Of a stretch of 32,230 nucleotides of DNA, positions 1-8,057 are shown piece by piece. Position 1 is the first letter of the stretch, and every line of letters begins with the position of its first letter. The DNA comes from Acidithiobacillales bacterium SM1_46. GTDB lineage: Bacteria > Pseudomonadota > Gammaproteobacteria > Acidiferrobacterales > Sulfurifustaceae. Under the pieces are notes generated by a model. That model saw nothing but the letters and a program-made list of their open reading frames with translations, was not told where the DNA came from and ran no database searches. The position numbers and the translations under genes are program-made. Location of the stretch: positions 1 to 32,230 of the forward strand of contig LJVB01000010.1 of assembly GCA_001304215.1 (NCBI GenBank). Reading direction: 5' to 3'.

Positions 1-125
1 GCCGCATCATTACTATCATTTCCGCAGCCTGTCAGCGCCACGCCCGCTAGGGATGTTATGGCGATCATGACAAGGCCCGATACAAATTGTTGCCAACGAA
101 AATGTTGAGTTTTGTGCGTTTTCAT
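1..125 (-). CDS. Lipoprotein, N-terminal part only (runs off window start)
   Basis: ATG at 125-123 (minus) preceded by AAAGGAGG. Translation [40 protein letters not shown]... has a signal peptide with an LTGC lipobox. Start overlaps the upstream gene's stop (ATGA). Confidence 0.7.
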   Translation of the reverse strand, partial: MKTHKTQHFRWQQFVSGLVMIAITSLAGVALTGCGNDSNDA

Positions 126-2322
126 GACAAACCTCCTTTCGGCGAAGTGCCGTAATGCAGTTCCTGTGCCCCGATACGCGGGGCGGTTGTCTGCGGCGCA
201 CTCGCGCCGACAAATTCCTTCGCGGTAACAGCCACCGGTTCGGCGACCAGCCAGCGGCTCAACGCCACCAGCGGCTCCAGACCTGTCCGCACGACTCTGC
301 GAAGCATTTCGTGTTCGCGAATGACGTCGGCGACCGGCGGGCTGTAGCGGTAGTAGTACGCCACAAGCTGCTGGCCGATCTTGTTGGTCAGTAGATACTG
401 GTCGCGGAACGCCCGCAGATAGCCGATCTCCTTGGCCATCGGCGTGCCGTAGGCGGCAGTGGCAATGAAGCAGCGCGAGTCCTTGGGTGTTGCGGTGGCC
501 AACACCACATCGCGCGCACCATCCGGCGGCATCTCCTGCATCCAAAGCATGGCAACCGACGAACCGTCTGGAGTCGCGCGGAGCTGGGTTTCGGATTGCC
601 CGAGTCCCCCGGGCGCCTCGGCGAGACGTTCAAAGCTATTGCAAAAGTCGGTCGTTCGAGTGACTACTACGGAGTAGTCCGCCCCCTTGCTGTCGTTCCC
701 GTACAGGCCCCACGCCGCATACAACACATCAGTGTTCTGGGTATCGCCGGGGTCGGGCACCCCAGTCAGGGGATTGGTGATCGTGCCCGGTGTCGGCACG
801 AGGCGCGGTTCACCGACGCTGACGCGCGGATTCCAGACGTTTGACAGGTTGCGCGCCGGTCCAAAAGTTGCGCCCGAGTCGGAAGAGATCCGGACGTAGA
901 AGTTGTAGTTTCGCGTCGGGTTCGCCGTGAAGTCGGGTTCAGCAGCCATCATGTCCGGCGTGTGCGTGTAGCCCACCGCGATGGAGCTGCCGCGAACGAC
1001 GGCGCGATGGGCGCGCGCGTTATCGATTGCGCTCAGTCCGCCCGGATCGCTCACGTTCTGCGCGGCGCTCTGCGGTTCGATGTCTTCCGGGCGATAGCCG
1101 GTGGATGCCGCGTTCGTCGAGTCCTTCAGCCCGCGCAGTACGACGATGTCAGCGGGTGCGCCCGGCATGGTGGCGGGGCCCTGACGATAAAGAATGACGA
1201 CGCGCAGCGGCGAGGTACCGGCCTGTGTCGCTCCCTGCAGAACGACGCGCGCACGACGGGCATTGAGATTCGGGTCGCTCACCACGATGCCGTCGCTCTC
1301 TACGTCCGGCGTGTCGAAGCGGAACGAGTGGTAGTGAACGCTCTTTCCGCCGCCACCGCTTGATCCTTGCCACCACCACCGCCACCCTTCGACTCTTCAT
1401 ATACGATGGCCGCAGTAGTCCCGCTCATCTGGAGCGTCGGGCGCGATGCCCCGGGCCCGGTTGGTGGGCCGTCGCCCGGCGGCGGTGTGGGAACGTTGTC
1501 GGTAAGTTGCACGATCTTGCTGCGCAGCAGCGGGTTCGCGCCGGCGAGGTTCGCCGCGTACGTGTACCAGATGTTGGTGCCGCCCGTGGTGTGTGCACCG
1601 GATCCGCCGTCTCCTGGCCCCTCAGCTTCGCCGGGCTGAAGCCCGAGCGGATCTTCTTGCCAGGCAATTGCAAAGCCGTTGTTGCTCTGCGAACCGGACA
1701 CCACATCGTTCGTGGCATCGCGCCGGGCGTCCGTCAGCTGTTCGCTTGTCCATGTCGCACCGGCATCCACCGAGCGCGCTGTCCACACGCACTTGTATGG
1801 CTCATTCGGTACCATTGCCGTGTTGATGAGCTGATCGGGATTGGGTAGCTCGCCGGTGTCAAGCGTTGGGCAATACGAGCTGCTCCAAGTCACCAGCACG
1901 CTGCGGTTGGCGTTGTTGGCATAAAATTGCGGCGCGAATATCGAGGCTTTGCGGTTCGATGCGAAGAAGGCGACGCCCTGCACGGCAATCGCCTGGCCGC
2001 CAGTCGGCTGGTCGGTGGCATCGCGTGAGAGCAGGGCGGGCGCTTCCCACGTTACGCCGCCATCAAAGGAGCGGCGCGCATAGACATTGAACTCGCCATT
2101 CGGTGTTCCAGATGCGTCGATGTAGACGACCAGGATTGGCTTTACAAACTCGCCGTTGTCGACATACGTAAGCCGTGCGAGCCGGCCTTTCTCGCTAGCC
2201 GCAGCGGATTGGGAAACGTTGACCGCAGTATCGAACTGAAGCTGTATAGCCGCGTAGGCTGCTGCAATCATGGCGAGGGTTGCGGTCGCGAACGCGACGC
2301 GAATCTTTGTGCGTTCTCTCAT
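122..2322 (-). pseudogene. Sialidase/BNR-like secreted protein with C-terminal CFI-box domain, interrupted by a frameshift (ORFs 1300..2457 and 122..1285)
   Basis: ATG at 2322 with AGGAGGG SD. N-terminal signal anchor MRERTKIRVAFATATLAMIAAAYA and BNR-like 'RRSFDGGVTWEAP', 'ARSVDAGATWTSEQ', continuing in the other frame with '[17 protein letters not shown]'. C-terminus '[51 protein letters not shown]' is the CFI-box pattern. The frame switch falls in the Gly-rich stretch 1347..1387. Confidence 0.7.
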
Positions 2323-2419
2323 GACACCCTCCTGCAGATTCTTTAGTCGTTCATTGCTCCAGCTGTAGTGGGGACCTTCTTGCTCTCTTCTTGTACAGGT
2401 ACTATGTGCGCCAACGTCT

Positions 2420-2435
2420 CTGTCAGCTTTGACAG
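2420..2435. promoter_or_regulatory. Inverted repeat CTGTCA-GCTT-TGACAG, candidate operator
   Basis: Perfect 6-bp arms upstream of the CFI-box gene (start 2322, minus). Confidence 0.4.
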
Positions 2436-2461
2436 GTATCAAATTTTCACCAGGCATGTGT

Positions 2462-2480
2462 CGCTGTCAGAGTGACAGCG
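2462..2480. promoter_or_regulatory. Inverted repeat CGCTGTCA-GAG-TGACAGCG, candidate operator
   Basis: Perfect 8-bp arms sharing the TGTCA/TGACA core with the 2420 repeat. Confidence 0.45.
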
Positions 2481-2794
2481 AACTGCGAGAAGAATTTATG
2501 GAACCATTTCTTCCGTGCCCGTCGCTGCGGATCAGTTTTGGGGGATGCGGTGTCGCGACATGCTGGCACCGAGACATTGCCGAACGATCGACGCCCTAGA
2601 ACACTGAATACGTTCGCCAAAAGCGGGATCGTCCCAGCACGTCGGAGATGGGCGTAGCACCGAGCCTGACAGGCGCGGAGTGCGCCCGGCCTTCTCGATC
2701 GGCGTGATCGCCAGATCACTTGATTGCGTCAAAAAAAGATCGCGCGCGGGCGGGCGATGAGATCACACACGCTGTCGTGATGCCGGAAATATGT

Positions 2795-3694
2795 TCACTT
2801 GTGGTCGACTACCCAAAGCTGGGCCGCGCCTCGCACCCCGGAGCTGTCACCGTGGCTATTGCGCAGAATCGGCGTTCGCAGTTCGTCGCTAAACAGGTAA
2901 CGCGCGACCGCCTTGCGTCCATCGGAATAGAGTCGCCCGATGTTCGACATGCCGCCGCCGAGCACCACGGCGTCGGGGTCCAGGATGTTGATCACGACCG
3001 ACAACGCGCGCCCGAACCGGTCGAAGTAGCGTTGCATCGCGGCTATGGCGAGCGGATCTCCTTGCTCCGCAAGCGCTACGATGCGGACAGTGTCATGCGC
3101 TGCATCACCACCACTGGAGCGATAGTCATGCAGCAAGCCGGGCCCGGAAAGAAGCGTCTCGACGCAGCCACGCTTGCCGCAGTAGCAGGGCGGCCCGTGC
3201 GCTTCGAGGACGTTGTGTCCCCACTCACCGGCGATATGCTGCGGGCCTTCGTGCAGCCGGCCGTGGAACACGATTCCGCCTCCCACACCGGTTCCCATGA
3301 TGACGCCGAATACGACGCCATGGTCTTGTCCCGCTCCATCGATCGCCTCGGAAAGCGCAAAGCAGTTGGCGTCGTTGGCGATCCGGATCTCGCGCGCGAG
3401 TAATCGCTCGAGGTCCTGCTTGATTGGCTTGCCGTTAAGACACACGGTGTTCGAATTCTTGAGGCAACCGCTGCGCGCAGAGATCGCGCCGGGAGTACCG
3501 ATACCGACCGAACACTCATGGCTCGCAGTTCTTTCGAGATCGTGTATGAGCGAGACGACGTTGGCGAGTATGGCTTCGTAGCCCTCGGCCTGCGGAGTCG
3601 GGCGGCGCTCGCGCGCAAGGATCGCACCGCTTGCGTCCATGACAACGCCCTCGGTCTTGGTGCCACCCAGGTCGACGCCGATGCGCAGTGTCAC
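2795..3694 (-). CDS. ROK family sugar kinase (fructokinase/N-acetylhexosamine kinase-like)
   Basis: N-term 'RIGVDLGGTKTEGVV', 'IANDANCFALSE', 'GVIMGTGVGGGIVFHGRLHEG', Zn motif 'HGPPCYCGKRGCVETLLSG'. Confidence 0.92.
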   Translation of the reverse strand: MTLRIGVDLGGTKTEGVVMDASGAILARERRPTPQAEGYEAILANVVSLIHDLERTASHECSVGIGTPGAISARSGCLKNSNTVCLNGKPIKQDLERLLAREIRIANDANCFALSEAIDGAGQDHGVVFGVIMGTGVGGGIVFHGRLHEGPQHIAGEWGHNVLEAHGPPCYCGKRGCVETLLSGPGLLHDYRSSGGDAAHDTVRIVALAEQGDPLAIAAMQRYFDRFGRALSVVINILDPDAVVLGGGMSNIGRLYSDGRKAVARYLFSDELRTPILRNSHGDSSGVRGAAQLWVVDHK

Positions 3695-4395
3695 TTCAGA
3701 CCCTTGATCCAGCGGGCGTAAAACACATCTGCAATGCGGTTCATGCGTTCAGCGCGCGCGACGAGATTGACGCGCATCTGCCGTGCGCTTTGCACCGTAT
3801 CCGTCGGTCTGGCGATCTCGGCCGCACCGGCACGCGCCCAGCTGCGCACGAGCACCGGCGTCATCTCGACGTGACACTGGAAGGCAAGATGCTTGCCGAG
3901 GACAAAGGCCTGATGCCTGCAATCTCGACTCTTGAGAATGGCGGTTGCGCCGGACGGCAGCCCGCTGAAGGTCTCGCCGTGCCAGTGGAATACCTCGAAT
4001 TGCGGCGCGAGCCCGGTCATCCAATCGTGCGCGACGGAAGATTCAATGACGCGCACCGGCAGCCAGCCGATCTCCTTCACGCGGTTGCGCGTCACGCGCC
4101 CGCCGAACGCCCTGGCCATGAGCTGCCCGCCAAGACAGTGTCCGAGTACGGGCACGTCCTTTTGCGCCGCCTCTCGAATCAATGCCAGTACCGGCGGTAT
4201 CCATGGGAGGCGGTCGTTGGCGCTCATCGGGCCGCCCATGAAGACCAAGCCGGAAATTCCGGCTATGCTTTTTGGCACTGCTTCGCCCGCATCGATGCGC
4301 ACGAGACGGTAGCGAAGATTGTGGCGCGCAAGGAAGTCGGCAAGATAGCCGGGTCCTTCGTGAGCGGCATGGCGAAATACCAGTATCTCTGGCAT
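3691..4395 (-). CDS. Class I glutamine amidotransferase domain protein (GMP synthase-like)
   Basis: 'PVLGHCLGGQLMARAFGG' nucleophile region, 'AFQCHVEMTP' His/Glu; stop overlaps the ROK start (ATGA). Confidence 0.9.
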   Translation of the reverse strand: MPEILVFRHAAHEGPGYLADFLARHNLRYRLVRIDAGEAVPKSIAGISGLVFMGGPMSANDRLPWIPPVLALIREAAQKDVPVLGHCLGGQLMARAFGGRVTRNRVKEIGWLPVRVIESSVAHDWMTGLAPQFEVFHWHGETFSGLPSGATAILKSRDCRHQAFVLGKHLAFQCHVEMTPVLVRSWARAGAAEIARPTDTVQSARQMRVNLVARAERMNRIADVFYARWIKGLK

Positions 4396-4411
4396 GCGAG
4401 GATTCTAATCG

Positions 4412-5092
4412 GTGGGGCGAACATTGCGGAACAGAGCGGGTTGCAAAGGCGTTGTCGGCGTGTTTGTCGGCGTGCTACTCGCGCTCGCCGTGCACCCGGC
4501 TGGTGCAGTGGAGAAGGTTTCCCTGCAGGCTCTATTTAAGGATAAGGCGATCGTGGTGATCGACGGCAAGCGCCGTGTCCTGAAAAGCGGTGAGCCCAGC
4601 CCGGAGGGTGTGCGGCTCAAGGCCACTGATACGCAGCAGGAAACCGCAACACTCGAGGTCGACGGCAAGGAGCGAACCATTCGGCTGGGAACGGTTGTTT
4701 CCAGCTTCGCTCGCGCCCCCGACAAGGGCAAGGTCACGCTCTACCCGAACGGCAAGCACTTCTATGCCGATGGCACGATTAACAGCGTGCCGGTACGGTT
4801 CGTGGTCGATACCGGTGCGACCACCATCGCCATGAACAGTAGGGAGGCCAGGCGTATTGGAATCGACTACAAACGCTTCGGCGTGCCTGGTGTCTCAAGT
4901 ACTGCTGGCGGCTTTGTGAGGACCTATTCGCTCAAACTTGAGCGAGTTGAGCTCGGCGAAATTGTCCTTTTCAATGTCGATGCTGGCGTCGTGGAAGGCG
5001 GCTTCCCGCAGGATATCCTGCTCGGCATGTCGTTCCTGGGCCAGCTCGATATGCAGCAGTACGTCGATCGCATGGAACTAATGCAGCGTTAA
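4412..5092 (+). CDS. Retropepsin-like aspartic protease, clan AA (TIGR02281-like)
   Basis: Signal peptide followed by 'KHFYADGTINSVPVRFVVDTGATTIAMN' and 'ILLGMSFLGQLD'; catalytic D-T-G motif. Start codon (GTG 4412) uncertain. Confidence 0.85.
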   Translation: MGRTLRNRAGCKGVVGVFVGVLLALAVHPAGAVEKVSLQALFKDKAIVVIDGKRRVLKSGEPSPEGVRLKATDTQQETATLEVDGKERTIRLGTVVSSFARAPDKGKVTLYPNGKHFYADGTINSVPVRFVVDTGATTIAMNSREARRIGIDYKRFGVPGVSSTAGGFVRTYSLKLERVELGEIVLFNVDAGVVEGGFPQDILLGMSFLGQLDMQQYVDRMELMQR

Positions 5093-5136
5093 GCGTGTTG
5101 CTGCCGGGCCCCGGGGCGCCGCAATCGCAGGTGCAA

Positions 5137-5154
5137 GCGCCGGCGGGCCGGCGC
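5137..5154 (+). terminator. Strong GC hairpin GCGCCGGC-GG-GCCGGCGC after the first retropepsin gene
   Basis: Perfect 8-bp stem 45 nt after the stop; no good T-run, so the terminator call is tentative. Confidence 0.35.
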
Positions 5155-5233
5155 CTTCTCCGTAGTTTGCGCCTCCATCACTATCGTGACGGTTTTCTGA
5201 CGAAATTCCCCCACAGGCATGAGTCTTGCTCAT

Positions 5234-5283
5234 GGTTACCCGGAGCGGCGTGACCGGCGGGGAAGCTGGCCGCCCGGAGAACC
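5234..5283 (+). promoter_or_regulatory. Structured 5' leader hairpin upstream of the second retropepsin gene
   Basis: GGTT-AC-CCGG-A-GCGGC ... GCCGC-CCGG-AG-AACC: three stacked stems of 4, 4 and 5 bp, ending 23 nt before ATG 5307. Confidence 0.4.
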
Positions 5284-5306
5284 AGAATGGATTTCGGGGG
5301 AACGGA

Positions 5307-5981
5307 ATGAAGGCTCGCAGTGCGGTGGTGACGGGTATGACGGCGGCGCTCTTGTTTACGGTTGCGGCGGCGTTCGCGGCGGTGCCGAAGATCAGGGTCC
5401 AGGCACTGTTCGAAAACAAGGCGCTGTTCACCATCGATGGCAACCGCCGGCTGCTCAAGGTCGGCGAGGTCAGCCCGGAGGGCGTGAGGCTCATCGCCAC
5501 CGATACCCGGTCCGAGCGCATGATCGTCGAGCGTGACGGACGGCAGGAGGTGCTGGTGCTGGGAGTGGTCATGATGCCACGGGTGGATAATGACCCGGTG
5601 GAGGCCGCGCTGAATGCCAGTGTGGTACTGCAGGCGCAGGACAAGCACTTCTATGCCGACGGTGCGGTCAATGGCAAGAAGACACGCTTTCTGGTGGATA
5701 CCGGTGCGACAGTGGTGACACTGAGCGGAAACGACGCCCGACGCCTTGGCATCGCCTACGTCGGCAGCACCAATCGTGCCGAAGCGAGCACCGCTGGCGG
5801 CGATGTCTCGACTTATATGGTGAACCTGGAGCGCCTGCAGGTCGGTTCGATCGAACTGACCAATGTCGAGGCCAGCATCATCGAAGGTCGATTCCCAAAG
5901 GAGCCGCTGCTTGGAATGTCGGCGCTGGGCCAACTCAATGTGCGCCACGACGGCGAGCGCATGGAACTTAGCAAGCGCTAG
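5307..5981 (+). CDS. Retropepsin-like aspartic protease, clan AA (paralogue of 4412..5092)
   Basis: MKARSAVV... signal peptide; 'KHFYADGAVNGKKTRFLVDTGATVVTLSGNDARRLGI', 'PLLGMSALGQLN'. ORF extends to 5226; ATG 5307 has a GGGGGAACGG region upstream. Confidence 0.88.
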   Translation: MKARSAVVTGMTAALLFTVAAAFAAVPKIRVQALFENKALFTIDGNRRLLKVGEVSPEGVRLIATDTRSERMIVERDGRQEVLVLGVVMMPRVDNDPVEAALNASVVLQAQDKHFYADGAVNGKKTRFLVDTGATVVTLSGNDARRLGIAYVGSTNRAEASTAGGDVSTYMVNLERLQVGSIELTNVEASIIEGRFPKEPLLGMSALGQLNVRHDGERMELSKR

Positions 5982-6016
5982 TAAACAGACTTACCCAACT
6001 CTCTCCTGTTGTTGAA

Positions 6017-6066
6017 CTCCGCATCGGCAGGCGGTATGTTGCCTACCGACAGCGGAGACTTTTTTT
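6017..6066 (+). terminator. Intrinsic-terminator-like hairpin with T7 tract abutting the next start codon (possible attenuator)
   Basis: CTCCGC(6017-6022) ... GCGGAG(6052-6057), inner stem CGG-c-AGGC/GCCT-a-CCG, then ACTTTTTTT directly before ATG 6067. Confidence 0.75.
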
Positions 6067-6825
6067 ATGGGGGTTTGGAAAACCTCGATCGTTGCCACAG
6101 CGCTGCTGCTGATTGCCAAATCGGCCGGCGCGGCCGAGGCAAGTGCGGCGCAGATCATCAAGAGCGCCATCGACTACTGGCGCGACGTTTCCTCCTATTC
6201 CGTCGTGGACATGACTATCCACCGTCCCGATTGGGAGCGCACCATGACGATTCGCGTATGGACGCGTGGCAGCAAGGAATCGCTCGTCCGCGTCACCGCA
6301 CCGCCCAAGGACGCCGGCAACGCCACACTGCTCCTTGACAACGACATGTGGAGCTTCACGCCCAAGATCAATCGCGTCATCAAGATCCCGTCGAGCATGA
6401 TGAACCAGAGCTGGATGGGATCGGATTTCTCCAACAACGATCTTGCCAAGGCCGACGACCTGATCGAGCAATACGATCATAAGCTACTGCGCACCGAGTC
6501 ACATGAGGGCCGCAAGGTCTATGTCATCGAGTCGGTGCCCAAGGAGGCTGCGCCCGTTGTGTGGGGCAAGGAAGTCGTAAAGGTGCGCGAAGACTGGATA
6601 ATGCTTGAGCACGAGTTCTATGACCAGGAGAACAGGCTGCTCAAGAAGCTCGTGACGTCCGACATCAAGCCGATGGGCGGCAAGCTCATCGCCGCGCGCG
6701 AGCGAATGCAGCGAGTCGACAAGCCCGGCGAGTGGACCGACGTCGTCACGCACGAGATCAAGTTCGGGGTTACAATCGGACCCAACACGTTCACGCTGTC
6801 GAACCTTCGTAATCCGCGGGAGTAG
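6067..6825 (+). CDS. Outer membrane lipoprotein-sorting (LolA-like) protein
   Basis: Signal peptide MGVWKTSIVATALLLIAKSAGAAEA; 'WRDVSSYSVVDMTIHRPDWERTMTIRVWTRGSKESLVRVTAPPKDAGNATLLLDNDMWSFTPKINRVIKIPSSMMNQSWMGSDFSNNDL' is typical of the LolA-like family adjacent to ABC exporters. Confidence 0.88.
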   Translation: MGVWKTSIVATALLLIAKSAGAAEASAAQIIKSAIDYWRDVSSYSVVDMTIHRPDWERTMTIRVWTRGSKESLVRVTAPPKDAGNATLLLDNDMWSFTPKINRVIKIPSSMMNQSWMGSDFSNNDLAKADDLIEQYDHKLLRTESHEGRKVYVIESVPKEAAPVVWGKEVVKVREDWIMLEHEFYDQENRLLKKLVTSDIKPMGGKLIAARERMQRVDKPGEWTDVVTHEIKFGVTIGPNTFTLSNLRNPRE

Positions 6826-6828
6826 GGT

Positions 6829-8055
6829 ATGGGTATTACGCTGCGATTTGCGTGGCGTAACCTGTGGCGGCATCCGCGCCGCACCTGGCTCACGGCTTCT
6901 GCCATCGCCTTTTCCGCCACGTTGCTGGTGTTCATGATCACGTTGCAGCTCGGTGCTTACGATCTCATGATCGACACCAGCCTGCGCGTATACACGGGGC
7001 AGCTGCAGGTGCAGCGCACGGGCTACCTCGATAAGCCCCAAATCCGCTCCACCATCCCCGAGGCCGCGTCCCTTGCCGCGCGGCTTCGCGGAGCCGGGTT
7101 CCCTGCGGTCGCAACTCGTGCGCAGGGCTTTGCGCTTGCCTCGAGCGGTTCACGTTCGTATGGCGTACCGGTCGTCGGTGTAGAGCCTGCGCATGAAAAG
7201 GAGGTATCGACCATTCCAGGCCGGGTGACGGAGGGGCGTTACCTTTCCGACGTGCGCGCCCAGGAGGCCGTGATTGGCGCGACCCTGGCGCGCAACCTCA
7301 AGGTGAAGTTGGGCGACGAGCTCACCCTGCTTGGCAGCGGAAAGGACGGTTCGGTCGCCGCCACCATCGTTCCGGTCGTGGGCATCTTCGAGAGCGGAAA
7401 TCCCGAGCTCGATCGCCACTTCGTGCAGTTGCCGCTTGCGACATTTCAGGACGTCTTCAGCATGGGCAGTGATGCGCATGCGATTGTATTAAGTGGTCTC
7501 GACCTGCGCACACTGGCGCAAGCGGCTACACGCGTCGAGGCAAGGTTGCCAAAGGATCAGGATCTCGTGCTAAGGCACTGGGAGGAACTGCTGCCAGGCA
7601 TCAAGGAGGCGATTCAGGCCGACATGGTGCAGAACTGGTTCACCTACATCGTGCTGATCGTGGTGGTGACCTTCAGCATTCTTAACACCTTTCTCATGTC
7701 GGTACTGGAGCGCACGCGCGAGTTCGGAGTGATGCTTGCGCTTGGGGCATCGCCCTATCGCATCGGCAGTCTCGTCATGCTCGAATCCACGCTGCTTGCG
7801 CTGCTCGGAATCTTGATCGGCATGGGATGCGGCTCGGGGCTCGCCGTTTATTTCCATTTCGAGGGATTCACCTTCCCCGGGATGGCCGAGCTCTATGGCC
7901 AGTTTGGACTGCCCGGTGTCATCCATTCGAAACTTTCTTTCACTACCCTGACGCTCGGGCCGGCAGTCATCTTTGTCTTTACCGTCGCCGCCGCCCTTTA
8001 TCCGGCGCTGCGCATCCGCCGGCTCACACCAGTTGAGGCGATTCACGCGGTGTAG
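6829..8055 (+). CDS. ABC transporter permease, FtsX/LolC/E/MacB-like
   Basis: 'ITLRFAWRNLWRHPRRTWLTASAIAFSATLLVFM'; C-terminal FtsX TMs 'NTFLMSVLERTREFGVMLALGASPYRIGSLVMLESTLLALLG', 'LRIRRLTPVEAIHAV'. Confidence 0.93.
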   Translation: MGITLRFAWRNLWRHPRRTWLTASAIAFSATLLVFMITLQLGAYDLMIDTSLRVYTGQLQVQRTGYLDKPQIRSTIPEAASLAARLRGAGFPAVATRAQGFALASSGSRSYGVPVVGVEPAHEKEVSTIPGRVTEGRYLSDVRAQEAVIGATLARNLKVKLGDELTLLGSGKDGSVAATIVPVVGIFESGNPELDRHFVQLPLATFQDVFSMGSDAHAIVLSGLDLRTLAQAATRVEARLPKDQDLVLRHWEELLPGIKEAIQADMVQNWFTYIVLIVVVTFSILNTFLMSVLERTREFGVMLALGASPYRIGSLVMLESTLLALLGILIGMGCGSGLAVYFHFEGFTFPGMAELYGQFGLPGVIHSKLSFTTLTLGPAVIFVFTVAAALYPALRIRRLTPVEAIHAV

Positions 8056-8057
8056 CC

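Noticed and set aside
2447-2732. Short minus-strand ORFs between the ROK gene and the CFI-box gene
   Set aside because: No SD or domain; composition atypical; they overlap the palindromic region, which is better read as regulatory.
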